Assembly: GCF_900128925.1 (NCBI RefSeq)
Contig: NZ_FQUJ01000008.1
Location: forward strand, 1-64,000
Length of the DNA stretch: 64,000 nucleotides
Reading direction: 5' to 3'
Source of the DNA: Modicisalibacter ilicicola DSM 19980
Lineage (GTDB): Bacteria > Pseudomonadota > Gammaproteobacteria > Pseudomonadales > Halomonadaceae
Shown: positions 17,040 through 26,300 of the stretch, in pieces
Layout of the letters: every line of letters begins with the position of its first letter
Numbering within the stretch: the stretch's first letter is position 1
Notes under the pieces: generated by a model
Databases searched by the model: none
What the model was told of the DNA's origin: nothing
Seen by the model: the letters and a program-made list of their open reading frames with translations, nothing else
Program-made: the position numbers and the translations under genes

Positions 17040-17320
17040 ATGGTAAAAAAGCGCTTATTCTCCGTTAAGCGGTAGAGATTGAAATGTGAAAATGACAGGA
17101 CTAAATGAATAAACATGTGCAGCAAGGCAAGTTTCAATGCCACTCCAGGCATCACGAACATGATCAAATCAATTTAAAATCAATAACTTGAAAAAAATCG
17201 ACATTTTGAAACTTTTTATTTCACAAAAAGATGAATAGGCAATAACAGGTAAAGAAAAGTTAAGAAAAGTTATGTTGATTATAAGTTTAATGCCTGTATC
17301 TCTATACAGACTAGGAACGA
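17040..17320. other. AT-rich intergenic block upstream of the M23 peptidase gene
   Basis: About 280 bp are strikingly AT-rich compared with the surrounding GC-rich genes. A direct repeat of AAGAAAAGTT occurs at about 17253-17272, runs of A and T are frequent, and a CTGTAT/ATACAG hairpin (around 17293-17308) follows. No long open frame is present. It may be a promoter region silenced by an H-NS-like protein, the remains of acquired DNA, or a site for a small RNA. Confidence 0.45.
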
Positions 17321-17383
17321 CAAGTAGCCTGGGTTAAGGTTCCCTCGCCTTCTTCTATTCACTCGACATGTTATTGGGCCTAT

Positions 17384-18997
17384 ATGCTGCGAATCCTTCA
17401 CTCACTGCCTCGCACGCACAAGTTAATTCTGCTACCCATTGCCACCATGGTGACCGTGTTGGGTGCGCACAAGATCATAGCCGCCCTTGATACCCCCAAT
17501 GAAGGTGGCGAACCGCTCGTGCAGATCCAGTTGCCGGCGGATTTCACGGCTCAGGCGAGCAGCGAGCCCGCCGACAAGCCCAGGCAAGTCACTCGTCAAT
17601 CCTCCCAGGATCCCACGCGTGTCGATGTTCCCCTGGCGACCCTCGATGCCCGGGAAATCGTCGACATCAGTCGTTTGTTCATCGCGGGCAACATCCCGCT
17701 GAAACCTCAACTCGACTCGACGGCGATGCACATTGCCTTGCAGTTGCCCCCGAAGAAGGAAGAGCAGATCGGCGGCACCTCCTACGAGGATATTTCCGCC
17801 GACCCCATGTTCCTCAACGGGGATGGCGTGGAACTCGAGAACGAACTCGCCGCCGAGGCGGATTACGTCCCCGAATGGGAAACCTATACCGTTCAGAAGG
17901 GGGATACCTTCGCGGTCATGGCGGAGCGAACCCTGGGGCTGGGCTTCAGCGAGGTCATGGCGCTGCTGGATGAGATGCCCGACAAGACCGTTCTCACCCG
18001 CTGGCGCGTCGGTAGCAGCTTCGACTTCAAGCTCGACGAGTCCGGGGATCTCCTGGCGCTGCGAGTCATGAAGAACAGGCGCAGCGGCTACTTGATCGAG
18101 CGTGGCAGCGAGAAACGCAGCTTCGATGTCGCCGCTTTCGACAAGGCCTCCAAGGCTACCCAACGCCTCTTCGCCGGCACCCTGAGCGGTAGTTTTGCGA
18201 AATCCGCGAGTGCAACGGGGCTCTCGAACGCCGAGATCGCCGAATTGTCGTCGCTGCTTTCCAAGAAGCTGGATTTTCGGCGCAAGGCCCGGCGCGGCGA
18301 CAGGTTTCAGGTCCTGGTCGAGACCGACATGATCGAGGGCAAGCCGGCGGATTCACGAATCCTGGCGGCTCAGTACGAAGGCCAGAAGATGAGCCTCACC
18401 GTGGTACGCAATACCGAGGACGATCGCTTCTACACACCGGAAGGACATAGCCTCGACCCAGCCTTCAATCGTTATCCCTTCAATGGCAAGTATCGCCTCA
18501 GCTCATCGTTCAACCTGCGGCGCAAGCATCCGATCACCGGTCGCATCAGCCCGCATCGTGGTACCGATTTCGCCATGCGCACGGGCACTACCGTCCTGTC
18601 ACCCGCAGACGGCCGGGTGGTCAAGTCGACCCACCAGTCCCTCGCGGGGAACTACCTCGTCATTCAGCACGACAATGGCTACAAGACCCGCTACATGCAC
18701 CTCTCGAAGCGCCTGGTCTCCGAGGGAGATCGCGTGACGATGGGGCAGAAGATCGCCCTGTCCGGCAACACCGGCCGTAGCACAGGCCCTCATCTGCATT
18801 ACGAGGTCATGGTCAACAATCGCCACGTCGATGCCATGCGCGTCAAGCTGCCGGACAGCAAGAATCTTGCGGGGCAAGCCCTGGCGGCCTTCAAGCAGAA
18901 TTCCAAGGAACTGCTTGCCAAGCTCGAGACCAATGACGATGCGACCGTCGTCGCCAGCCGATCGACGCAACGCTCGCGTCCCGACGACGGCAGCTGA
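17384..18997 (+). CDS. M23-family murein endopeptidase (MepM-like, OapA/LysM-like plus peptidase)
   Basis: A 537-aa membrane-anchored cell-wall hydrolase. A basic N-terminus and one hydrophobic helix (LILLPIATMVTVLGA) anchor it facing the periplasm. A LysM/OapA-like segment follows at about 165-205 (YTVQKGDTFAVMAERTLG), then a linker domain. The C-terminal LytM/M23 domain has zinc ligands H391 and D395 in HRGTDFA and the HLH motif at 470-472 within GPHLHYE. Such enzymes cleave cross-links so that peptidoglycan can expand. All zinc ligands are present, so it should be active. A terminator follows. Confidence 0.92.
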   Translation: MLRILHSLPRTHKLILLPIATMVTVLGAHKIIAALDTPNEGGEPLVQIQLPADFTAQASSEPADKPRQVTRQSSQDPTRVDVPLATLDAREIVDISRLFIAGNIPLKPQLDSTAMHIALQLPPKKEEQIGGTSYEDISADPMFLNGDGVELENELAAEADYVPEWETYTVQKGDTFAVMAERTLGLGFSEVMALLDEMPDKTVLTRWRVGSSFDFKLDESGDLLALRVMKNRRSGYLIERGSEKRSFDVAAFDKASKATQRLFAGTLSGSFAKSASATGLSNAEIAELSSLLSKKLDFRRKARRGDRFQVLVETDMIEGKPADSRILAAQYEGQKMSLTVVRNTEDDRFYTPEGHSLDPAFNRYPFNGKYRLSSSFNLRRKHPITGRISPHRGTDFAMRTGTTVLSPADGRVVKSTHQSLAGNYLVIQHDNGYKTRYMHLSKRLVSEGDRVTMGQKIALSGNTGRSTGPHLHYEVMVNNRHVDAMRVKLPDSKNLAGQALAAFKQNSKELLAKLETNDDATVVASRSTQRSRPDDGS

Positions 18998-19021
18998 TCG
19001 CATCCCCCTCTTCTCTTTCGT

Positions 19022-19043
19022 GCGCCCTGCCCCCGCAGGGCGC
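19022..19043 (+). terminator. Rho-independent terminator after the M23 peptidase gene
   Basis: GCGCCCTGC (19022-19030) and GCAGGGCGC (19035-19043) form a perfect 9-bp stem with a CCCC loop, followed by TCTCGTTT. It starts 25 bp beyond the stop codon. It is close to the end of the convergent winged-helix gene and may serve both. Confidence 0.75.
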
Positions 19044-19050
19044 TCTCGTT

Positions 19051-19341
19051 TCAGCGCTGGGTAATCAATGCCACCACCTCGGCCATGGTCCTGTGGGATT
19101 CGAGCGGGTGGCGAAGTGGTTTATCCAGAAACAGCTTGTATTCATTGCGCCGTCCGACCCTCTGCCGAGCGACGATTTCCGCCTCTTCGAGATCGCTCAC
19201 GATGCGCTGCACCGCGCGCTCCGTGATCCCCACCCTGGCAGCCACTTCTCGCAGCGTACGAGTCGGGTCTTCCACCAGACAGATCAGTACATGCGCATGA
19301 TTGCTGAACATTGTCCAGCCACTGGCGGCGTTCGATCCCAT
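19051..19341 (-). CDS. Small winged-helix (MarR/ArsR-type) DNA-binding protein
   Basis: A 96-aa protein that is almost entirely a winged helix. The helix-turn-helix is TLREVAARVGITERAVQRIVSDLEEAEIV split across residues 30-58, with the wing in RQRVGRRNEYKLF. The pattern of a first helix starting HVLICLVEDP is common in small MarR-like regulators. There is no ligand domain, so it may sense through dimerisation or act constitutively. It is divergent from the antiporter operon with about 195 bp between, so it is a candidate regulator of that operon. That link is positional only. Confidence 0.75.
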   Translation of the reverse strand: MGSNAASGWTMFSNHAHVLICLVEDPTRTLREVAARVGITERAVQRIVSDLEEAEIVARQRVGRRNEYKLFLDKPLRHPLESHRTMAEVVALITQR

Positions 19342-19536
19342 GACATCTCCCGATGACAGCTAAAAGCCGAAAAATATTACCAGAAAACATCTTCTTGCTT
19401 CCATATCCATAGCCGCCACGGCTGGAGGCCCGGTCGATTCCACCTCACCGCTCATCCATTGGTTCTGAAATGTTTGACTCGGTGATAAAGCAATCGTAGC
19501 TTGTACGATATAAAAGTCGCTAATTGGTTTTCACCT

Positions 19537-20037
19537 ATGATGCGCACGATGCCTGCCAGACTGAGCAATGCCTTGATGTTGATCACCATCTGGTGGGTGA
19601 TAAGCGACGGTGACACGACCTCTTGGATCATCGGTGTGCCAACGGTGGCCGCCACCCTGTGGTGGAGCCTTCGTCAACCAAGCGCTTCCCAGCCGTTGCC
19701 ACGCTTGATCGGACTCATCCGGTTCATTCCTTATTTCCTGTGGGAATCCCTGCGCGGCGGTATCGATGTGGCCCGTATCGCCTTTTCAGCAAGGATCGCC
19801 ATGCGGCCGCATTTCTGCACCTACATCCTGAACCTGCCGGAAGGGCCCGCTCGAAGAGTGTTCATCAATGCCGTGAGCCTCTTGCCGGGCACTCTGAGCG
19901 CGGACATTCGCGACGAGCGACTGCTGGTGCATCGCCTGCGTAGCGGGCCAGAGGATAACCATGACCTGCAGGCCTGCGAGCGCCGAGTGGCCGATCTGTT
20001 CGGATTCTCCATATCCCCGATGAAGACACGCTCATGA
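19537..20037 (+). CDS. mnhE: Mrp/Mnh-type antiporter subunit E
   Basis: About 166 aa, a small membrane subunit with two N-terminal hydrophobic segments, the typical LRFIPYF-like LIRFIPYFLWESLRGG and FINAVSLLPGTLSADI motifs, and a soluble C-terminal domain. It is an accessory subunit of multi-subunit Na+(K+)/H+ antiporters. The ATG at 19537 is preferred; a TTG at 19501 would add 12 residues. It overlaps subunit F by 4 bp. It is the first gene of the eight-gene operon. Confidence 0.88.
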   Translation: MMRTMPARLSNALMLITIWWVISDGDTTSWIIGVPTVAATLWWSLRQPSASQPLPRLIGLIRFIPYFLWESLRGGIDVARIAFSARIAMRPHFCTYILNLPEGPARRVFINAVSLLPGTLSADIRDERLLVHRLRSGPEDNHDLQACERRVADLFGFSISPMKTRS

Positions 20038-20291
20038 ACACCTACCTGACCGGCCTGGCGATCCTGCTGCTGATAACCCTGCTGATCGGGCTCATTCGCG
20101 TATTTCGTGGCCCCAGCCGGGCGGATCGCATGCTGGCGGCACAGCTCTTCGGCACCACCGGCGTGGCGATGATGCTGATCCTGGGCATCGTCACCGACCT
20201 GGCGGCCCTGTTCGACGTCGCCCTGGTCATGGGGATACTCGCCTCGATCACCAGTATTGCTTTCATCCGTCTGGCAGGGGACGAACAGTAA
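20034..20291 (+). CDS. mnhF: Mrp/Mnh-type antiporter subunit F
   Basis: An 85-aa three-helix membrane protein. The segment RVFRGPSRADRMLAAQLFGT is the F-subunit signature between helices 1 and 2. MrpF belongs to the cation-translocating part of the complex. Its start overlaps the stop of E by ATGA, and its TAA overlaps the ATG of G by one base. Confidence 0.9.
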   Translation: MNTYLTGLAILLLITLLIGLIRVFRGPSRADRMLAAQLFGTTGVAMMLILGIVTDLAALFDVALVMGILASITSIAFIRLAGDEQ

Positions 20292-20614
20292 TGGACGCGC
20301 TGGACATCGTCAGTCTGATGCTGGCCACGGGAGGCGTCGTGTTCTTCTTCGCCGGCGCCCTAGGTCTGCTGCGATTCCCCGACGTCTACAGCCGTCTTCA
20401 CGCGCTGACCAAGGCAGACAATCTGGGGCTTGGACTCATCACCATTGCGGTCGTCCTGCAACTAAACTCACCCACTCAATGGTTGAAGCTGGGGCTGATC
20501 TGGCTGTTGGTGATGCTCTCGGGAGCGGTCACCTGTCATCTCATTGCGCGGCGTGCCCGTCGGGTCGAAAACCGGCACCGCAACAGGAGTGCTTGCCATG
20601 ATGCTGATTCTTGA
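20291..20614 (+). CDS. mnhG: Mrp/Mnh-type antiporter subunit G
   Basis: A 107-aa protein with three transmembrane helices. The region GALGLLRFPDVYSRLHALTKADNLG is the defining G-subunit loop (shown here across helices 1 and 2). The C-terminus is short and basic. It overlaps the next gene by 17 bp, which is consistent with tight translational coupling. Confidence 0.9.
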   Translation: MDALDIVSLMLATGGVVFFFAGALGLLRFPDVYSRLHALTKADNLGLGLITIAVVLQLNSPTQWLKLGLIWLLVMLSGAVTCHLIARRARRVENRHRNRSACHDADS

Positions 20615-20903
20615 CCTGGTGCTCATTGCCGGGCTTGTGACCTTCGCGACGCTGACACTGACCGCTCGAGCGACTTTCAGCAGCATCGTGCTGTTCATCA
20701 GCACGGGGCTACTCATCGCGCTTGCCTGGGCAAGGCTCGGCGCCCCGGATATCGCCATCGCCGAGGCAGCGATCGGCGCGGGCTTGACCGGCGCCCTATT
20801 GCTGGCTGCCTGGCGTCGCCTGCAGCCGGGCACCGTCGATCCCGAATCGGATGCCGAGTCCACGTCTGGCGAACAGCAAGGAGCAGGCGATGCGAAGCAA
20901 TGA
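20598..20903 (+). CDS. MbhD-like (DUF4040) antiporter-complex subunit
   Basis: A 101-aa membrane protein with about three helices: LILDLVLIAGLVTFATL, FSSIVLFISTGLLIALAW and the APDIAIAEAAIGAGLTGALLL segment, which is the MbhD/NuoJ-like signature. In Mbh hydrogenases and Mbh-type Mrp complexes this subunit corresponds to the C-terminal extension of MrpA. Here it is a free gene, placing the operon in the Mbh-type group. The ATG at 20598 has AGGAG 9 nt upstream. A polar tail (ESDAESTSGEQQ) follows the last helix. Confidence 0.82.
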   Translation: MMLILDLVLIAGLVTFATLTLTARATFSSIVLFISTGLLIALAWARLGAPDIAIAEAAIGAGLTGALLLAAWRRLQPGTVDPESDAESTSGEQQGAGDAKQ

Positions 20904-21603
20904 GGATAATGCGGGCCTGCCCCCTGTGGCTCGACTCCTGCTCGCCATCGGCATGGTGGCAATCGGCCTGGTGCTGGCCTGGGCGCTCTGGTCACATTCC
21001 GAGACCTCGTCGTCACTGGCCGCTGCCGTGATGACCGAGCTGCCCCGCAGCGGAGTCAGCAACCCCGTGACCGCGGTGCTTCTCAACTTCAGGGCCTTCG
21101 ACACCATGCTGGAACTTGCGGTGCTGCTGCTGGTAGCCGTGACAGTTGGCGGGCTACGCGATCCTCGGGAGGTATCGGCATTCGCGCAGGTTAAGCAAGC
21201 GGCAAGCGTTTCCCCGTTGCTGCAGAGCCTTGCCCGGGACCTCGTTCCGATCATGATGCTGACCAGCGGTTACCTGCTCTGGATCGGCGCCAAGGCACCC
21301 GGTGGCGCCTTCCAGGCAGGTGCGGTACTGGCGGCGGCGGCGGTGCTCGCTCATCTTTCGGGGCGCCCCTGGCTGTCGAATCCAGGAGACTGGCGAATCC
21401 GCGCCCTGCTGGTGCTGGGCACCGGAGCCTTCCTGGTATCCGCCCTGGCCTTGCTGCTGGTGACCGGGACTTATTTTCGCTATCCGCCGGCGCTGGCCGG
21501 TGCCTGGATCCTGATCATCGAAACCGCGGCGACGCTTTCCATTGCCGCGATGCTCTATGTCACGTTCTGCGCCGTCGTGCCTATGATGCCGAGTCGCCGA
21601 TGA
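20890..21603 (+). CDS. mnhB: MbhE-MnhB fusion subunit
   Basis: A 237-aa membrane protein in two parts. Residues 1 to about 95 look like an MbhE segment (LLLAIGMVAIGLVLAWAL, then NPVTAVLLNFRAFDTMLELAVLL, with the invariant FRAFDTxxE motif). The rest is an MnhB domain containing SLARDLVPIMMLTSGYLLWIGA split with PGGAFQAGAVLAAA. In the Mbh nomenclature these are MbhE and MbhF, usually separate genes. The ATG at 20890 has AAGGAG upstream and overlaps MbhD by 14 bp. It overlaps mnhC by ATGA. Confidence 0.82.
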   Translation: MRSNEDNAGLPPVARLLLAIGMVAIGLVLAWALWSHSETSSSLAAAVMTELPRSGVSNPVTAVLLNFRAFDTMLELAVLLLVAVTVGGLRDPREVSAFAQVKQAASVSPLLQSLARDLVPIMMLTSGYLLWIGAKAPGGAFQAGAVLAAAAVLAHLSGRPWLSNPGDWRIRALLVLGTGAFLVSALALLLVTGTYFRYPPALAGAWILIIETAATLSIAAMLYVTFCAVVPMMPSRR

Positions 21604-21911
21604 GCACCGCCCTGCTCTTCGGCCTGTGCGGTATCGTCCTGTTCGTCCTGGGGCTCTATTTCGCCCTGACGACGACAGAGATGCTGCGTCGGATACTCGC
21701 CATCAACATCATGGGCAATGGGGTGTTCATGCTGCTGATTGCCGCCGCCTATCAACATGACGTGTCGGGCCTGCCGAACACCGACCCCGTTCCTCATGCC
21801 CTGGTGCTGACCGGCATCGTGGTGGCGGTCAGCGCCACCGCCCTGGCCTTGAAGCTGGTATGTCGTGCACACGAGCTGGCTGCCGAGCAGCGCGAGGAAG
21901 GCGACGGATGA
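21600..21911 (+). CDS. mnhC: Mrp/Mnh-type antiporter subunit C (NuoK-like)
   Basis: A 103-aa three-helix protein homologous to NuoK of complex I. The helices start LFGLCGIVLFVLGLYFAL, ILAINIMGNGVFMLLIAAA and HALVLTGIVVAVSATALAL. In NuoK-type subunits conserved acidic residues sit in helices 2 and 3; the antiporter branch commonly lacks them, as seen here. It overlaps its neighbours by 4 bp on both sides. Confidence 0.9.
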   Translation: MSTALLFGLCGIVLFVLGLYFALTTTEMLRRILAINIMGNGVFMLLIAAAYQHDVSGLPNTDPVPHALVLTGIVVAVSATALALKLVCRAHELAAEQREEGDG

Positions 21912-23380
21912 GCGAGCTTCCGGGGAACCCGCAACTTCTTGTCTGGCTGATCAGCCTGCCCTTGCTGGGGGCCCTGATGAGTGTCGCCTGTCGAAAGGCC
22001 GGTCGCTGGACGGCAATGACCGCGATGATCGGCAATCTCGTGCTCGCCTGCCTGCTGCTCGCTGCCACCCAGGATGGCACGTTGCGCTACGCGCTCGGCG
22101 GGTGGGAAGCCCCACTGGGGATCGCCCTCTACGCCGATACATTCAGCGCCATGATGATCGCTATCACCGCGCTGGTGGGCGCCGTCATCAGCGGATACAG
22201 TCTGAGCTATTTCGCGACTGGCTCCGCGACCGAGCGTTCGTTCTGGCCACTTTGGTGCCTGCTGCTGACGGCACTGAACACCCTGTTCCTGTCGGGGGAT
22301 GTCTTCAATCTCTATGTCGGCCTCGAGGTCCTGAGCCTGTCCGCTGTGGCGCTGGTCACTCTCGCCCCCGGCCTCGCGGCGACACGCGCGGCACTGCGTT
22401 ACCTGCTCGCGAGTTTGATGGGTTCGTTGTGTTATCTGCTCGGCGTGGCGCTGCTGTATTACGCGCACGCCACCCTGGACCTGGCCCTGCTCGCCGACCT
22501 GACCGGCGATGGCCCGCTGGAGCGCGCAGCCCTGGCGCTGATGATCGTCGGCCTGTTGCTCAAGACGGCCCTCTTTCCACTGCACTTCTGGCTACCTCCG
22601 GCGCATGCCGGGGCGCCGGCGCCGGTAAGCGCCCTGCTCTCGGCCCTGGTGCTCAAGGGGACCTTCTACCTGATCCTGCGCCTGTGGTTCGATACCCTCG
22701 AGGAGGCCGCCAATCAGCTGGGAACGTTGCTGCTCGGCGTGCTGGGCTGCGCCGCCATCCTCTGGGGGTCGGTGCAGGCCATTCGCGCCACACGCCTCAA
22801 ACAGCTGGTCGCCTATTCCACGGTGGCCCAGATCGGTTATCTGTTTGCACTCTTTCCGTTGCTGGGGCACGCGACGGCGAGGGTGACCGCCTTCGACTCC
22901 ATGATCTACTTCATCATGGCCCACGCCTGCGCCAAGGGCGCCATGTTCCTCGCCGCCGGCAATATCCTCACGGTGGCCGGTCACGATCGCATCGCCGAAC
23001 TGCGTGCAGCCAACCTGCCCTCCGCCATCACCCTCTTTGCCCTGGCCATTGCGGGTATCAGCCTGATCGGATTGCCGCCAACCGGGGGCTTCATTGCCAA
23101 GTGGCTGATGCTGCAGAGCGCCTTTCACGCCGGCAGCTGGTGGCTTGTCGTCGTGGTCTTGCTCGGCGGTCTGCTCGCCGCAGCCTACGTGTTCCGTGTC
23201 GTGGCCATCTGTTTCGATAGATCGGAGGTCTCCGCTCCGACCGACACCGCCCCACGGGTTGCGACGATAAACCCCGGGCGGGAGTGGAGTGCGCTGGTCT
23301 TGGCGCTGGCGGCACTGGCACTGGGCCTGCTCGCCGCCCCGGCGCTGGCGCTTTTCGATGCCACCGCCCTGATGGGTTGA
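21908..23380 (+). CDS. mnhD: Mrp/Mnh-type antiporter subunit D
   Basis: A 490-aa proton-channel module (Proton_antipo_M) with about 14 transmembrane helices. The conserved charged residues of the proton path are present: E140 in LYVGLEVLSL, K219 in LLLKTALFPLHFWLP, K250 in LVLKGTFY, and the later Lys residues in HACAKGAMFL and GGFIAKW. It is therefore predicted to be a competent H+-translocating subunit, equivalent to NuoM/MrpD. It begins with a 4-bp overlap with mnhC and ends 14 bp before the giant fused subunit. Confidence 0.92.
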   Translation: MSELPGNPQLLVWLISLPLLGALMSVACRKAGRWTAMTAMIGNLVLACLLLAATQDGTLRYALGGWEAPLGIALYADTFSAMMIAITALVGAVISGYSLSYFATGSATERSFWPLWCLLLTALNTLFLSGDVFNLYVGLEVLSLSAVALVTLAPGLAATRAALRYLLASLMGSLCYLLGVALLYYAHATLDLALLADLTGDGPLERAALALMIVGLLLKTALFPLHFWLPPAHAGAPAPVSALLSALVLKGTFYLILRLWFDTLEEAANQLGTLLLGVLGCAAILWGSVQAIRATRLKQLVAYSTVAQIGYLFALFPLLGHATARVTAFDSMIYFIMAHACAKGAMFLAAGNILTVAGHDRIAELRAANLPSAITLFALAIAGISLIGLPPTGGFIAKWLMLQSAFHAGSWWLVVVVLLGGLLAAAYVFRVVAICFDRSEVSAPTDTAPRVATINPGREWSALVLALAALALGLLAAPALALFDATALMG

Positions 23381-23394
23381 CCGGAGAATCCACC

Positions 23395-26300
23395 ATGCAG
23401 CCGATGTCCACCTTGCTGATATTGATCCTGCTGAGTTCGTTGATCCCCGGCATTGTCACCTTCCTCATACCCGAGGCGCATGCCCGGCTGCGCAACACCC
23501 TCAACCTGGGCGCGGCCCTGGTGAAGACCGCCCTGGTCGTCGTGCTGCTGGTGAGCGTGCTGCGTGGCGATCTGTTCGAGATGCGTGTGGCGCTGCTGCC
23601 GGGCATCGATTTCGTGCTGCACGCCGATGCCTGGTCGCTGATGTTCATCAGCCTGTCGAGCCTGCTGTGGCTGCTGACGACCTTCTACGCGATCGGCTAC
23701 CTGGCTCACTCCCAGCAGCGCAGCCGCTTCTTCGGCTTCTTCAGCCTGTGTGTCTTTGCCACCTCAGGCATCGCCCTCTCCGGCAATCTCATTACCTTCC
23801 TGATCTTCTACGAACTGCTGACTCTGGCCACCTATCCGCTGGTCGTGCACAAGGGCAATGCGGAGTCGATTCGTGCGGGCCGTAAGTATCTCGCCTACAC
23901 CCTATCCGGCGGCACGTTGTTCTTGGCTGGGGTGGTATGGCTTACCGCCATCGCCGGCCCCATCGAGTTCAATGCCACTGGGGTGCTCTCCGAGCGTGGT
24001 GATCTGTCGCCGGCACTGCTGCAGGGCATCTTCCTATTGTTGATCGCAGGGCTGGGTGTCAAGGCAGCCTTGGTACCGTTGCATGGCTGGCTGCCGGCGG
24101 CCATGGTGGCCCCAGCCCCGGTCAGCGCCCTGCTGCATGCAGTCGCCGTGGTCAAGGCGGGCGCCTTCGGTATCTCGCGCATCGTCTACGATGTCTATGG
24201 CGTGGAGTTCGCCGCGCAACTGGGCGTCACCACGCCACTGGCCATCGCCGCGTCGGTCACGATCCTCTATGGTTCCACCCTCGCCCTGTTCCAGGACGGG
24301 CTCAAGCGACGCCTGGCCTTCTCGACGGTCAGCCAGGTCTCCTATATCGCCCTGGGCGCCGCCATCGCCGGCCCCATCGCCACGATCGGGGGCATCGTGC
24401 ATCTGGTGCATCAGGGGCTGATGAAGATCACCCTGTTCTTCTGCGCCGGCAATCTGGACGAGACCCTGGGCATCCACAAGATCAGCCAGATGAATGGCGT
24501 CGGTCGTCGCATGCCCTGGACCATGGCGGCGTTCACCATCGCCGCCCTGGGCATGATCGGGGTCCCGCCGCTGGCCGGTTTCGTGTCGAAGTGGTACCTC
24601 GGCTACGGCGCCCTCGAGACCGGCGCTTATTGGGTGATCGGCGTGCTGATAGGAAGCAGCCTGTTGAACGCCGCCTATTTCCTGCCGATTCTTTACGCCG
24701 CCTGGTTCCGGCCAGCGAGCCTGGAACGTCCGTTCACACCACGAACCGGCCGACTCGAGACCCACTGGATGCTCCTGCTGCCACCGCTGGTCACCGCGGC
24801 CTTGGCGCTGGCTGCCGGTATCTTCGCGAAATCCTCCTATAGCCCGCTGGAATGGGGCAAGCTGATCGCGGCCCGAGAATATGACATGGTAGCCATCGCC
24901 GAGCTGACGTTCACCCAGCCGCAATGGCTCATCATCGCCAGCCTCGGCGTGCCGCTGCTGTGTGCCTCGATGGCCCTTTGGCCGCGATTGCAGTCCAGTG
25001 TCCTGCGGCTATTGCCCTGGGCCGCATTGCCCGCCCTGACCCTGGCACTGTTTCCCGTCGAGCCGGCCAATATCGTCTCCTGGCTGTTCCTGGGCAGCGT
25101 GCTGCAAGTGGATGAACTTGCCCAGCCGTTTCTACTGTTTACCGCCCTGCTCTGGCTGACCTGCGGGCTCTACGCCCGCGGCTACCTGCAGGATGATGCC
25201 CAGCGTGGGCGCTTCGCCGGCTTCTTTCTATTGGCGATGGTGGGCAATTTCGGGCTGATTCTCGCCGTGGACGTGTCGAGCTTCATCGTCTTCTTCACCC
25301 TGATGAGCTTCGCGAGCTATGGCCTCGTCGTCCACCGTGGCGATGAACGTGCTTACCGTGCCGGGCGCATCTACATTAGCCTGGTGGTGGTTGGCGAGAT
25401 GTGCCTGTTCGCTGCCGTGGTCACGCTGGTCAATCAGGCCAACAGCCTGAGCATCGATGCCTTGGCTGCCAGTCTCGACAGTCACTGGCTGATGGCCCTG
25501 CTGCTGATCGGCTTTGGCATCAAGGCAGGCCTGTTGCTGCTGCATGTGTGGCTGCCCCTGGCGCATCCGGTCGCCCCGGCACCCGCCAGTGCCGTGCTCA
25601 GCGGCGCCATGGTAGCGGCGGGGTTGCTGGGCTGGTTGCGCTTCTTGCCGCTGGGGCTGCCCGGATGGGAAACCTGGGGCATGCTGTTGACCTTCGCCGG
25701 CCTCGTGGGGATCTTCTATGGCGCAGTGGTCGGCACCCTGCAGCAGGAGGCCAAGACGCTACTGGCCTACTCGACCATCAGTCAGATGGGGTTGATGACG
25801 GCAGGGGTGGGCATGGCCCTCTGGCAGCCCAGCCTGACAACGATGCTGATTCCGGTTCTGGCGCTCTATGCGCTGCACCATGGGCTGGCCAAGGGTGCCT
25901 TGTTCCTGGCCACCGCCGTGGCGCCGGCCGCCCCCACCTCCGGTCCCATCAAGTGGATCAGCGTGGTGCTGCTCGTGGTCCCTGCCCTGGCGATCGTCGG
26001 TGCTCCCTTGACCAGCGGCGCCCTGGCCAAGGCCGCCCTCAAGACGCCCATCACCGGCAGTGAGATCGACTTTCTGCTGCCGCTGATTACCCTCGGCGCC
26101 GTCGGCAGCACGCTCTTGATGGTGCGCTTCCTTTACCTGACTTGGCCTGGCGGCGATACGCGACACGCTCCTGACACTCCCATGTGGCTGGGCTGGTTGG
26201 TCAGCGTGGCGCTGGTCGTTGTCAGCGCCTGGTGGCTGCCCGGATTCGATGAGGCCGCCAAGAAGGCTCTAGCCTGGGATGCGCTGTGGTCGCAATCCTG

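Noticed and set aside
19466-19500. TTGACT-N17-TAGCTT as promoter of the antiporter operon
   Set aside because: The -35 box is good but the -10 box matches TATAAT at only three positions. Not strong enough to list.
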